Notes: generated from the sequence alone by a model not told the origin. A stretch of DNA of 64,000 bases from Euglena gracilis (GCA_039621445.1 CP154957.1:31700399-31764398), one strand, 5' to 3'; shown: positions 1-10,259, numbered from the stretch's first letter. Translations and numbers: made by a program.

Positions 1-621
1 ATCTATGCGCTCAGCACTCCTCATCTGCAATGTCCACAGCCACTGTGGTTATGGCGCATGTTTCAGGGGATAAGCCGTCATAAATAATTGCACGGTGCCA
101 CGCAAGTTAAATATATATTATGCAACCAGCTCACACATCTTCATCACGTTTTGCTTTTTGATGCAAAAACACGAGACCTGAAAAGTTGTCTGCCATGCTC
201 GTTGCGGCCATAAATTCATTCTGTGTCGCATTGTCCACAAATGTTTTCTTTTTGATTGCCTGTGTCGCTTTTAATTTTCTGGGTACACACAAATTTTAAA
301 AGAAATCCAAAACATGGCTGTTGTAGCCTTGACACCTTTTTGATTCTACAAATTGTTCCAGAGAAATTCGAAATAAAAAAATGGGGGGGAAATCGATTCA
401 GATGCCAAATGCAAATAAATTAACTCAAAATCATTTTCCAGCTGAACTCAAATAACACCATATGAAAGAGAACTTTAAAAAAAAAAGCGAAACAGCGAAA
501 GGGAATTTTTTGAAATGAGAAACACAAGAATCACGAAAACGTGTTCCCATGCCCCCTCCCTGATACCAGCCAACCCATTTAGATTTCTGGATGCCAAGCT
601 GTGGATTGGGACAACGTACAC

Positions 622-739
622 CAGGTTCTCCCTGGCTCCAGCAATGATTGGTGTTGGCACTGGACCCATCGAGGGGCAACCAGACCCATGACAGCACGAG
701 GGACTTCATCTGGGGATCCGTCATCATGTCCACGAACTC
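622..739 (-). CDS. Unidentified coding exon (duplicated locus)
   Basis: This is a minus-strand open block between a good acceptor (CCATTGCAG then GAGTTC, exon from 739) and a GTGTAC donor ending the exon at 622. It translates as EFVDMMTDPQMKSLVLSWVW and continues for about 39 residues. The other frames are less protein-like or contain stops. The start resembles helical adaptor segments, but I do not recognise a family. The exon ends one base into a codon, so it cannot join directly to every neighbouring exon and more exons are probably missed. The same exon lies at 60729-60846. Confidence 0.5.
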
Positions 740-837
740 CTGCAATGGACAATATCACATCAGAAGTTATTGTACCCAAAAATGTTCCAAACAAATTTGC
801 AGAAATATCTGTTTGGCTGCATTCTGACCTACGTACT

Positions 838-935
838 TCCCTGTCTGCCTGCCTGGCGATTTGTCTGTCTGCCTGTGTGTCTGTCTGTCTGTCCGTCCAT
901 CTGTCTGTCCGTCCGTCCGTCCGTTTGTCTCTCAG
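838..935. repeat. CTGT/CCGT tetranucleotide microsatellite
   Basis: An imperfect tract of CTGT, CTGC and CCGT units. The second copy, at about 60945-61037, is 2 bp shorter near its end, consistent with slippage or a sequencing indel. It probably lies in an intron of the minus-strand gene. Confidence 0.9.
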
Positions 936-939
936 GCGG

Positions 940-2102
940 CGCTAATTGCCCACCCTATTCTTGTGTATTTTGACGATTTTTGACTGTTTCCGAATCCCTC
1001 TAAAAGGGCCCAAAATTCCAGATTCAGAGGTGTGAGTAGCGGAGTTGGGCCATTGTTTTCCGGACATTACTTGCGCAGTTTTCCACCTAAACTTGTCTGT
1101 GAATTGTGTGTTTTGGGTAAATCAAGAACTATTTTGAAATAGGTAAAAAAAACTGATTTTGAATGGGTGTGGCATGGGCTGTCTCACTGTGATTTTTGTT
1201 ATTCACGGCGTTTGAGAAATGGAAAAAAGTACATCCCAACTGCACGCGGAGAGCTGCCTAAAATGTTAAATGGTGTCTGAAATTGAGGCCAAAATTCAGG
1301 TTGTTTAGGAGGATATCCACGCAAAACAAACCTGGACTCGGATTATCGCCTACAACTGAAAACAAAGCATGGCACGCGGATTCCCGCCTACGATGGGGAT
1401 GCCCAACCAGCAGAGCCGGCACCACTGGGGCACCGGTTAGGAAACCGCTGGGAAAGAAGACCCACAATACAATTAAAAAAAATAGTCATGTCCACTCCAA
1501 TATCACATCCACTGCTTTGGCTGAAATCGGCCCAAAAGAACCCAAGAAAAGATTATTCAAAGTGGCCAATGGGTGAGATAACTTCAACACATCAGGAAGC
1601 AAAAACTGTCATACGCAAACTTTTGTGACATAAATACACTCCTACATTTCATTAAAAAATGAAATGAAAAATGAAACTGCAAAGGTGACCCCTAAAGAAG
1701 CAAGGTTTCCATTTCAGCAGTTTCAAGCGGTGCCAGCGATATCGGCACCGCTTTTTAGGTATCCCCCCTGTGGCACCACCGTTGATGAGTTGTCGGAAGG
1801 AATCCCCCAGTTTTTTGCGTGCATGTGAAGAGTGCAGGGATTACCTCTGTTTCGCACTGGGGATCCCAAATACTCATTCGTGATTTTTCGTAGTTTTTCG
1901 AGAATTTTCGTGCTCCGAAAATTCGTCCGCCTTGGCCCCTTGTGCGTTTTCCAGCTGCTTCAACTGAAAATAATGTGTATTTATTATCTGGCACCCCGAG
2001 GCATCTGATTTTGGCTCACATCATGTCCAGGTCAGAGTTGCAATAAAAAAAAAAAACACGCACACAGGGAGTTTCTCTGTATCGCTTGAGTTCTGATCCA
2101 AC
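940..2102. other. Probable intronic or intergenic DNA
   Basis: No convincing coding block. On the plus strand at 1369-1437 a short open stretch begins MARGFPPTMG and ends at a TAG that overlaps a possible GTTAGG donor. It is too short to call. The stretch also holds an ATTTCATTAAAAAATGAAAT inverted repeat near 1646 and repeated TTTTTCGTAGTTTTTCG motifs near 1877. Confidence 0.5.
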
Positions 2103-2231
2103 CTGATTCTGCAAGGAATTTTCATGAAGGTATTTTGCTTGATTGACACAGCAACCCTTTGGTTTGTGAGTCCCTGGTCCAGAACTTGTTCCATGGTTCC
2201 TTTGGCCTTTTGCATCAATAACAAAATATTC
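2103..2231 (-). CDS. Unidentified coding exon (duplicated locus)
   Basis: A minus-strand exon with acceptor GGTGACAG just above 2231 and donor GTTGGA just below 2103. The product contains NILLLMQKAKGTMEQVLDQG and continues to a CRIR segment, giving 43 residues of amphipathic, helix-like composition with no stop. It starts with one base of a codon and ends with two. The identical exon is at 62207-62335. I do not recognise the family. A longer plus-strand ORF overlaps (about 2124-2498), but it is Cys/Trp-rich and less protein-like. Confidence 0.5.
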
Positions 2232-2759
2232 CTGTCACCCATGGCAATGATACAATTGATTGTCCGTCACCGATCATGGCGGCGTAACAAACACAAAAGA
2301 GTGGAAGAAAAAACTGTGGGAATGCTACGGGAAAAATATGGGAAATTTTCAATTTTGGAGAATTTAATTTTCGGGAAACTTCAAAAATTCATTGTAATGA
2401 AATTTTTTCCAGACAACTGCGGTCCCTGTGACGGCCCGAAAATGTGTTCTTTGCACATCTCATTGTGTGATGGCTGTTCCCTGACCATTCATCTGTAATC
2501 TGCCCTCCTGACAGTGTCCATTGCCTTTGATGGTACTTCAAAGAGGCGTTTGAAAGGTGCAGTGGGAGAAAATTATGGGAAAATTAACCGCATAACCATC
2601 CCTAACGTGGAGCTGGACAGAAGCCAAGAGACGAAATAGGCGGGTATCCACCTAAAGAAAATGACTTGTGAGTTGGCTACTGACAACAACAACAGCTGAC
2701 TTTTAGCCTTACACTGATGAGTTGGGAATGGGAGAGGGGGGTTTGTAGAATTGTTGTTG

Positions 2760-2930
2760 AGGGATGGAGTGTAAAGGCACCCCCCCCCCTGACCAGGAGG
2801 GGGATCGGGAGACGCCCCCCACCTAAAAATAGCGCGGCCCAAGTGATCGAGTTTCGGCCCTTCGTGAAGCGCTGGGCCGAAAATTTTTGGACGCTTTTGG
2901 GCAAAATTTTGTCAAAAAAAGTTTCAAGCA
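2760..2930. repeat. GC-hairpin repeat island
   Basis: A C-run and a G-run at 2780-2820 are followed by an imperfect hairpin (TTCGGCCC ... GGGCCGAA, 2854-2881) and A/T runs. The architecture matches the other small transposon-like islands in this window, but I could not define clean terminal repeats or a target duplication here. Confidence 0.45.
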
Positions 2931-3001
2931 GGCAGGCAGGCAGGCAGACGGACAGACACACAGGACAACAGGACTTTGTCCATTGCCATGCCAAGGCACA
3001 C

Positions 3002-3262
3002 CTTCCCAATCTGGGGACGAAAATGGCGGCCAAACAATAAGCGGTTGATGAGAGTGGTCACCGTCATCATGAATGCTGCCCCCTCTCCAGTGTCCAACTG
3101 AACGTCAGTACGTTGGGCGTGGTCGTATCCTCTCCCTCTGGCCTTCACATGCTCAGGTCCCGAGGTGCTTCTGGAGCTGCCGTTGACAAGCCGCGTCATG
3201 GCACCCAAGGCCAGAGGACAGCCTGCGCGGCTTTTGGTCTCAAATCGACACTCCGCTTTAGA
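3002..3262 (-). CDS. Unidentified coding exon (duplicated locus)
   Basis: A minus-strand open block ending at donor GGGAAG|GTGTGCC (exon end 3002). The upstream boundary is uncertain. The product contains GPEHVKARGRGYDHAQRTDV and then TTLINRLLFGRHFRPQIGK. The composition is balanced and stop-free for over 80 residues, unlike the flanking low-complexity sequence. It ends in phase 0. A copy lies at 63105-63365. The family is not recognised. It probably belongs to the same gene as the other minus-strand exons of this repeat, but the phases I derived do not chain perfectly. Confidence 0.5.
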
Positions 3263-3720
3263 TGGTGGCTGGTCTCATTTTCTTTTGTCTGTTTTTTTTT
3301 TGCTGCATACACCCGGTCAAACTGCATCTTTGAACTCCCTGATTTTTAGAACAGGAAAGGCAATGGGCATACAGAAATGATCATTCAAATCAGGATGCCA
3401 AATTGTAATTTTCGGGGAGGAAAGGTTTCATGAAAATTTTCAAAAAAAGGCAACAAAAAGAGAAAATAAGACAAAACATAAGGCGTCACAATTTTGAAAA
3501 AGCTTGTGTGTGTGTTACATAACGTGCGTTTTTCTGAAACATAGAAGTTAAGGTAAACAGTGGTATTCAATGTACAGACCTCCCATTAATGTAAAACTGT
3601 GGACAGGATTCAAAGATCGCCGACGGAGGCAGGATACCACACCCAACTGTGAGGGGTACAACACTTGAGGCAGAAAAGGCAGAAAAAGACCCATCCCTGT
3701 GGCTTTGTAGGTTACCTCAC

Positions 3721-3907
3721 CAAACGACCACACGCTGTAATCTGGGCAGAGCCTCATCGGCAAACAGAGACTTCCGGCACAGGGCAGGGGGCGCCGGCAC
3801 GCGCGCCATCACACTGCCCCGCGCCATCTCCGGGGACCCGAACATCCCGGACCGCACCGAGCGGGGAACGCTCTTGGGGTTCGCCGGAACCACGACCGGT
3901 TTGGGCT
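3721..3907 (-). CDS. Unidentified coding exon (duplicated locus)
   Basis: A minus-strand exon with acceptor CCACTCTTCAG (exon from 3907) and canonical donor GTGAGG directly below 3721. The frame reads EPKPVVVPANPKSVPRSVRS, then a GMFGSPEMARG segment, and ends near LPRLQRVVVW. GC content is much higher than in the flanks, as for other exons here. The function is unknown. The second copy begins at 63822 and is cut by the end of the window. Confidence 0.6.
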
Positions 3908-4200
3908 CTGAAGAGTGGAGGCGGGACCGGCGTTGAGCGTCACCCAGCCAAACCCCTTCCCTCCCTTTCTCCCCAGTTCAAACCTGGCGGTAAACCCCAC
4001 CACTTAGAACACTGCCCCTCCCCCGACTCATAAACCCCCTCCCCCTGAGGACCAACAGAAGACTTTTAACCTCCCTGTCCCCTGTGAAAGAAAAATGTAT
4101 CCCCCCCCCCACATGTCAACCCCGCCTTCGGCTGACCCATCAAACCAGATCCTGTATACCCCCGGGAGTTTGTCACTGGGTGGGGGGGGGGACGGACGAC

Positions 4201-4352
4201 TGAAGGGTGGGCTCAACGCCGACCACAGCGGGCAGCGGCCCAGCGGCGGGGGCTGCACCACGAGGCACTGGTCGCACCGCCAGTGGGCGTCGCCGCAGTC
4301 CCGGCACGGCAGCGTCGCAGACTGCTGCACGATGGGTCCCCACCAGATCTGA
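4201..4352 (-). CDS. Cys/His-rich exon, possible zinc-binding segment
   Basis: A minus-strand exon with acceptor CCCCGACAG (exon from 4352) and donor GTCGTC below 4201. The frame contains CRDCGDAHWRCDQC, a C-x2-C-x3-H-x3-C-x2-C arrangement, followed by another Cys about ten residues on. This spacing suggests metal binding but does not match a named zinc-finger class that I can assign with confidence. The exon lies between other minus-strand exons, at 3721-3907 and 4588-4739, so it may belong to one gene with them. Confidence 0.5.
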
Positions 4353-4587
4353 CTGTCGGGGTTCCTGGGTATCCCCCCCCCACTCGAGTGGTCACTGCCG
4401 CCAAGTTACGAGGAGGGGCCAAAAATCCTGTGAAGCGAGTTTGGATGGGGCTATGGAAATAGAAAAATGAACGTGAATTTTTGGAAAATAAAAACAGGAA
4501 AGAATTTCACTGCAAAAAAAAGTTGACGTCGACTCATTTCACCAGCGGTGTGTAATATTATGTCGGGGAGGGGGCTCTATGGGATAC

Positions 4588-4739
4588 AGTCAGCTCTTGC
4601 TCTGGCTGCTGACCCGTCAGACAATGAAAATCGTCCGTCATGACAGGTTTGACCTCCGCCAGCTGCTTGAGCCGTTTGAAGGCATGCCAGCGGCTCGGAG
4701 ACGCACTGCCGAGGTCCGGTGCACTCCGGCTGGGGGCTT
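4588..4739 (-). CDS. Unidentified coding exon
   Basis: A minus-strand frame between acceptor CCCCCAG (exon from 4739) and donor GTATCC (exon end 4588, phase 0). It contains RWHAFKRLKQLAEVKPVMTD, then a short DDFHCLTGQQPEQELT tail. The charged and helical composition looks like real coding sequence, while the other two frames are Arg/Ser-rich shadows. The family is unknown. Confidence 0.45.
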
Positions 4740-4864
4740 GGGGCTGCAGGTCCCACCTGTGCACTGCCCAACCAATTTGAGGATGGGTCGAGTGGCTTTG
4801 CCATTCAAAGAAGCCCAGGCCGGGCCGCGGCGTCGGTGGGCCCGTGGAGGTCCATGGTCTGGAG

Positions 4865-5156
4865 CAGGGGTTTTTTTTAAGACCGGGGGGGGGGTGAGGG
4901 GGGGCCCCCCCCCCCCACCCCCCCCCCTGGGGGGGGGGCCCGGGGGGGGGGAGGGGGTCCCGGGGGACCCACAAAAAATGGCCGAAAAATCGCGAAAAGT
5001 GCTAAAAATAGAATTTTTTCGGCGCCTGCGGCGCCGAAAAGTATATCCCACCCCCCTCCGGGGGGACCCCCCCCCCCGGGGGGAGGGGGTCCGGCGGACC
5101 CACCCACCCTACCCCCCCCTCCCCCCCCCGGGGGTCCAAACTTAAAAAAATCCCTG
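4865..5156. mobile_element. hAT-like MITE inserted in an exon
   Basis: A 292-bp element starting CAGGGGTTTTTTTTAAG and ending CTTAAAAAAATCCCTG, which are inverted repeats of each other. It is flanked by perfect 8-bp direct repeats GTCTGGAG (4857-4864 and 5157-5164). CAGGG termini with 8-bp target duplications are the hallmark of hAT transposons, so the class is inferred. The interior is G-runs, C-runs, and a perfect GC hairpin (GGCGCC-TGC-GGCGCC, 5021-5035) flanked by T and A runs. It has no coding capacity. On the minus strand it interrupts the frame ALDVLQT|MDLHGPTDAAARP. Confidence 0.85.
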
Positions 5157-5383
5157 GTCTGGAGCACGTCCAGGGCGGTGCGCACGGCCGGCCCAGTGAT
5201 GGCGACGGCGCACCGCGTCGGGGGGCCGGCCGGGGCCGGGGGCTGCAGGACGCTTTGGCGGAGCGGGGCTGCCGCCCGGCGTGGCCTCCCGTGGGAGGAG
5301 TGGGCGGGTCTGGGCTGGATTGGAGCATGGCCCGCCCCAATGCTCAACGCTGCTCGTTCCTGGGTCAGCCTTTCAGCTCCCAT
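5157..5383 (-). CDS. Exon fragment interrupted by a MITE
   Basis: This minus-strand open frame includes LRQSVLQPPAPAGPPTRCAV followed by AITGPAVRTALDVLQT, and then runs into the hAT-like element. With the element and one 8-bp target copy ignored, the frame continues as MDLHGPTDAAARPGLL to a stop at about 4816. The upstream half is Pro/Arg-rich and its start is not fixed. The gene may be broken here, or the element may be removed by splicing. The element contains usable AG dinucleotides in the target copy, but I see no good GT donor that keeps the frame. Confidence 0.4.
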
Positions 5384-5582
5384 TGAAAGGACAGAATCGG
5401 GGGACCAGCCAGGACTTCAAGCAAATGTTTCATTTTTTTTTGAGAAAACCACCTTCGGAACATGCCATAAGTGGTTTGTTCTTAAGTTCACTGGCAGCTG
5501 GTTCCTGTTACAAGCATCACACAAAAAGAACGTACACGTCGCCTTTGACAGCTTGCAAAATGGTCACCACAAAACAACCTTC

Positions 5583-5910
5583 TTCCGGAACATAATTCAC
5601 TTTGTGAGCCCCCCCCCTTCGGGGGGCACCTTGCTCTGGGCCCACCCACTTTTTCGAAGACCCCCCACCCACGACCCCCCCCCCACCCATCCATTCACCA
5701 AACCAAAAAACCATCCACCCATCCAGTCAGAATCCAAAATCGGACAAGAACACTGAAAAAAAAATTGGCCCGGCCTTTGGCTGGCAAAAACCTGCCCATT
5801 GGCGCACCCCACCCCCAGAGGGAGGGGGGGGGGGGGCACAACCCACCCACCCACTCTCCCACCCACCCCAGGGGGGTCGCACAGGGGTTACGTGAATCAA
5901 TGTTCCGGAA
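5583..5910. mobile_element. TIR element with TTCCGGAACAT ends
   Basis: The inverted ends read TTCCGGAACAT (5583-5593) and ATGTTCCGGAA (5900-5910). The similarity extends inward through ATTCAC on each side. The 328-bp interior is C-runs with CCACCCA arrays and no coding sequence. I see no clear target duplication, so the class is unassigned. Confidence 0.6.
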
Positions 5911-6854
5911 CACAGCAAGAGGAAAAGTTGTTGAATTCCAAAGGCAGCACTGCTGTTGACGCCCAACAACTGAGGATCGGACTGGACCAGCAACCGAAGA
6001 CCGGAAGGAGGACCGACCGGAGGCTTGTGAGGGGTCGGACGACGCCGGGCCATCCGCTGTTCCCAGAACTGTACAGGGAAGCCTGGTGCCGCACACAATT
6101 TTCACCAAACCTGGGGGGGGGAGGGGGCACTTCCACAATTCCAAAAGCTACCCAATCACTTTCTTCCACAAAACCATTCAATCACCGAGGGGAGGATCGG
6201 CCACTCAGGGGAAATAACCATAAATGTGACCATATGAAGAAAATGGCGTAAAAATAAAAAAATAATATTTTTTTCCCCCCAGGGGCATTGAGCCAAATCC
6301 ATTCACTCACTCTGAAAATGCCAGTCAGTCAGTCACCCCTCCCCCAAGGGGTCGGCAGTGTCCAAATGAATGCCCACCACCCATAGGTTTTCCGGGACTC
6401 CCGTTCAGCCCTGGTTGCGCCGCATAGCCACGCAGAGGGGGTGAGCAGGCCGCTCTCTGCGGAGTGGCGCCAAAACTCGATGGGGCCGTCCAGTGCGGAG
6501 AGCGCCGAGAGGCGGGCGGAGTACGGCGGGCAGGCGGAGCCCGCCCAGGAACAGGGTTTGGTCAACCCCCAGAAGAGGAAATCCTCTTGAAATAAAAATG
6601 CATCAAAATGTGATGGTTTTGTTTCAAAAATGGACATGAATGATGACGCAAAGGAGTGAAACAAATTGCATATTCTGGTTTTGACTGAAAAAAAAGCAAA
6701 CTTCTGTGCAGTGAATTTGGTTTGCACGCAAGAAAACAAACAAAAAGTGAATACAGTGCTAAAACCTTTGTGATGTTCCTCGGATGCAGTTTTGGGTGGT
6801 TAAATTAAAACTTAATAAAGTTGTAAAAAGTGAAACAGTGAGACATATCCTGAC
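5911..6854 (-). other. Exon-like GC-rich blocks, uncertain
   Basis: Two GC-rich blocks (about 5960-6110 and 6372-6592) are open on the minus strand and could be exons. The second reads LTKPCSWAGSACPPYSARLS and then IEFWRHSAESGLLTPSAW. Splice sites are not clear enough to fix boundaries. The remainder is AT-rich and intron-like, with a short CCAGTCAGTCAGTCAC motif near 6321 that belongs to the repeat family at 8407-8734. Confidence 0.3.
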
Positions 6855-7240
6855 CAGGGTTCGATATAAGGACAGGTGGGGGGGGTGGTCCGGACCCCCC
6901 CTGCGGGCCAGGAGGGGGGGGGGGTGGGGGGGGACACCCCCCACCTAAACAGGTGCGCGGTCAGGGTGGCCGAAAATTTTTGACCCCCCAAAACGACCAA
7001 AAGTGCACTTTTTGGGCAAAAATGTGCCAAAAATGCAAAAAATTTTCGGCGCGAAGCGCCGGAGGAAAAAATTGACCCTTTTGGGGGGGGGGTCCCGGGA
7101 ACCCCCCCGAGGGTCGGTCCGGACCCCCTGGCAGGTTGGGGGGGGGGTCCGGACCCCCCCCCCTGCGGGCCAGGAGGGGGGGGGTGGGGGGGGACACCCC
7201 CCCACCTAAACCATGTACGCCCTCCTTATATCAAACCCTG
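6855..7240. mobile_element. hAT-like MITE with perfect 8-bp target duplication
   Basis: A 386-bp element with inverted ends CAGGGTTCGATATAAGGA and TCCTTATATCAAACCCTG (one mismatch). It is flanked by perfect direct repeats ATCCTGAC (6847-6854 and 7241-7248). The interior has two large G/C-run arms around a central A/T core with hairpin GGCGC-GAA-GCGCC (7049-7061). It lies in apparently non-coding DNA. It is the clearest of the hAT-like elements and defines the architecture of the others. Confidence 0.9.
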
Positions 7241-7439
7241 ATCCTGACACGCCAAGTTGCTCTTTGCCTTTGCGCAAATAGTGCAATGATAGTGGCAGAA
7301 ACAGGTATAGAATGGCAGGTTGGAATCTGGCATCAAACCCTGCCTACGAACCACGAGAGAACGGCCCTGTATGGCCCGGTGCCAGTGGTCCACTGGGGAG
7401 GGCTTGGGCCAAGGCCCCGCTTGAACCTTCCACTCGCAC

Positions 7440-8853
7440 CACAGCAGCGAAGACAAAGCAGGGGCTCGGTCAGGCTGGCCCCCTCGAGCCGGATGGACGG
7501 CACGGCGAGGGCGGGGGTCAAGGCCGGAAACCGGTCCCCGACGCGGTGGTCCAGCAACGCGGCGGCGGCCGCCGCCGCCACGTCCCCCACGCGAAGCCAC
7601 GCAGCGGACACATCACGCAGCTTGCAGAGCAGCCCTGCGTTGCCCGCCTGGACGTCGGCGTGGAACTGGCGCAGGAACAGCGGCGTTGGGGCAGCCCGCA
7701 GCAGCACGCAATCCACCTCCGCACTTGCCCGCAGGGCCCCCGGGGAAAGCAGGGCCGCCACCTGTGCCGGGCGTCGGTGCGGGGTGAGGGGTGACAAACG
7801 CCCCGGGGGACTCTGCTCAGGAGGCTGCGTTCTGCCGTCTCGTACGCCTGGGCCCATGACACGTCTGCCGTAGGATACAGCGATGCACGCAACCCTGCGT
7901 TTTCCACGGGCCAACACAAAGGCTGTTGATTGCTGTGTTGCATAACAAAAGGTTACATTTTCAAAGAGAGCAAGAAAACCGACAGAAAATGGAAAGGTGG
8001 CAATCATTTTGGGGTGCCAATAATGCACTGTCATAAGAAGGCAAGGAAGGCTTAACAATCCGAACGTTACCAGGGTGAGGTGCAGCCATGAGCCCGGCAA
8101 ACACCACCCGGCGAACCCCCATCGACGGGGCCAGTTTGGCGAGGAGGTGGACGGTGCCCTCCAGCGCCGCCGCGTCCATCTCCTCGTCCCCGGCACAGTA
8201 CAGCACCGCCCACGCCCCCTGCAGCGCCTGGCGCACCGCGGCGGTGGGGGGCACCCCGGTAGTTGCCAGCGCCTTCACCTCCAAGGGTACCGCCGTCTCC
8301 ACCGCCAGGGAATGCAGCCTGGGAGACAGGTGGGGACAGGTACGGGATGGCCTGAGGGGGGGGTTGACCCCCAGGATGGGGTGGGGGAGTCGGCCCCCCC
8401 ACCATACCATTGCTGCCCGACGGGGGGGGGGGGGGGTTACTTTCCACTTTCAAAAAACCAGTCAGTCACTTTTTGAAAACCAGTCACCCACTCCCTACCC
8501 GGTCACTTTGGGTTGGTCACTTTGGCCACTTGGGACAAAATGGCCCAAAATCAACGGATTTTCGACAAAAATCCCAAAAAAAATTTCGGCGCCTTCAGCG
8601 CCGGGTGGCCACTTTCAGCCGTTCCTGGCTGACCTCCCGTAATGTCTGGAGCCAAAAAACCAATCAGTCACTCTGAAAAACCCAGTTAGTCACCCCCCCC
8701 CTCGGGGTGGGGTCGGACACACCTTAAGCAATGGCATGCCCCCCACCCACCACCCACAGGGTCTTGGGGATTTCCGTACAGCAGGAGGTTTCTTTCGTGC
8801 CTCTGGAAATAACCACCACAAGTTTCAAACCTGGAACCAATCTGCGTTCCACA

Positions 8854-8884
<31 letters not shown>

Positions 8885-9503
8885 GCGTCCCAACTGGTCC
8901 ACATAGTCGTCAATTGGGCTCTGGTCACTGAAGCTGAGGAAGAGATTGGTGGGCTTCAATCATTTCCTTGTTATCTTTTTGGCAGATTAGCAGAACTCAG
9001 AATGGGGACAATTGCATTAATGAGCTCCACAACCGTGGACCGTTTATTTTCATGATCCACAGATATCGAAATCAAATGGGGTGTTGAAAACGAAGCTTTT
9101 AGGGTTCACGCATTGTCAGACCTTAGGATTCCTCAGCCATGCCAAATCGGCGGTATAGGAAAGAGCTAATGTTTTGAAATCTGCCAATGGCGCAAGTGGA
9201 TTCAGGTTGATGAATTCAGACAGGTCACGTTCAAGATCGAGGCACACCGCTGTACGCACATCCGCCGGTGGGCCGCAGTATGGGGCCGGACCATCGCCCG
9301 CAACCGCTCCACCCGCTCCCCCAGCAGCCGGGCCACCACCGCCACGCCGGCCGCGCTGTCCGCGTTCCACACCACGACCCCGCCGCACGCCGGCTCCGGC
9401 GGGCGACCGTCGCAGAAGGCGGCGAAAGTGGTCGGGGGCCGGCCCAGGATGGCCTGCAGGGCGTCCGTCGGCTGCTGTCCCTGCGTCCGCAGCGGACAAT
9501 CGC
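7440..9503 (-). CDS. NmrA-like atypical short-chain dehydrogenase/reductase
   Basis: Four minus-strand exons chain with consistent phases: 9503-9260 (acceptor CTCTCAG, donor GTGCGT), 8318-8071 (acceptor CTCCCAG, donor GTAACG), 7894-7812 (acceptor CGCAG) and 7761 to about 7440 (acceptor GGCACAG). The third intron is only 50 nt. Exon 1 holds a nucleotide-binding beta-alpha-beta unit, VVVWNADSAAGVAVVARLLG then ERVERLRAMVR. The usual first glycine of GxxGxxG is Asn here. Exon 2 has AVRQALQGAWAVLYCAG and GVRRVVFAGLMAA. Exon 3 has a YETAERSLL helix at the place of the active-site region, and exon 4 has DCVLLRAAPTP. This order matches NmrA-type SDR proteins that bind NAD(P). The substrate is unknown. 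Further 5' exons are likely, and the 3' end is not fixed. Confidence 0.75.
8407..8734. mobile_element. CAGTCAGTCAC-family repeat, copy A
   Basis: Short inverted ends CCATTGCT (8407-8414) and AGCAATGG (8727-8734) enclose G-runs, several CCAGTCAGTCAC/CCAGTCACCCAC motifs, a TTTCGGCGCCTTCAGCGCCG hairpin (8585-8604) and C-runs. Closely related copies lie at about 44917-45214 and 49747-50044. It sits in intron 1 of the NmrA-like gene. Class unknown. Confidence 0.65.
8850..8887. repeat. (CA)n(CG)n tract, Z-DNA-prone
   Basis: About 20 nt of CA repeats run directly into about 17 nt of GC repeats. This uninterrupted alternating purine-pyrimidine stretch is a sequence type known to favour left-handed DNA. 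It lies in intron 1 of the NmrA-like gene. Confidence 0.9.
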
Positions 9504-9896
9504 CTGAGAGCCTCCACTCCCGGGGGGGGGGGGGTATACAACAAGTTTAAAAAAGCACAAAAAGTGCAAAAGATGCAAAAAAAATGCAAGTTGTATGTAA
9601 ATTCCTTTGGGAGCCCAGGATGTTCATTTTCCACTGGAGAGGACTATTTCAGATACTCAGGGAAAATTTTCAGTTTGCAACAATAACAACATTATTTTAT
9701 TATGCAACAGGGTGCATGTTTTGGGAAACTGAATGTACTGTTCTTTAACAGGACACATAAAAGCGTAAACAGAACAACTTTTTCAAAAAAACTGCCAAAG
9801 AATCAACAAAAACACCAAAAAATACCACACCAAAAAAAAGCGTGGTGCAAACTTGCACAAAATGACATGGTTGGTTTGCCCAGTTGCACGCACTTG

Positions 9897-10259
9897 TAAA
9901 CCCTCCCCTCAAATGATACCCCTCCCATAAATAAGTAATAAATGACATTCCTCCCCCCCCCCCCGGTCTGACTTCGTCGACCGAGTTAATACCCCCCCCC
10001 CCAATTCTCGGGCCGACGACCTGGAAAAATACTATTATTTCTGATGATAAATTACGGGGGAAATGATTTTTCCGGATCATCTGGCCTCTAAAAATCAAAT
10101 TACATGGAAAAAATACAAAACGACCCCAAAGCGGGTTCTGAGTGCTATTTCAGTTCCTATAGGATTTCTAAAAATTTTGGGGATCATCCCCCCCCTCGGG
10201 CTAGGACTTTGGGCGAAAAAATAATACATCAGAGGTATAGTTTTTGGGAGGAGGGTTTA
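9897..10259. mobile_element. TIR element with TAAACCCTCC ends
   Basis: The left end TAAACCCTCCCCTCAAA and the reverse complement of the right end (TAAACCCTCCTCCCAAAAA) match well, giving a non-coding element of about 363 bp with C-runs inside. Its ends resemble those of the element at 57421-57838. No clear target duplication beyond the terminal TAAA/TTTA. Confidence 0.5.

Larger units (their letters stand above)
1..3899. repeat. Long direct repeat, copy 1
   Basis: This block recurs in the same orientation at 60108-64000. Position 1 matches 60108 and position 3899 matches 64000. The offset falls from 60107 to 60101, so the copies differ by a few small indels, for example in the CTGT microsatellite near 930, a G-run near 2740 and a GT-run near 3510. 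Both ends are cut by the window, so the true length is unknown. It could be a segmental duplication about 60 kb apart, a haplotype duplication or an assembly artefact. Confidence 0.97.
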
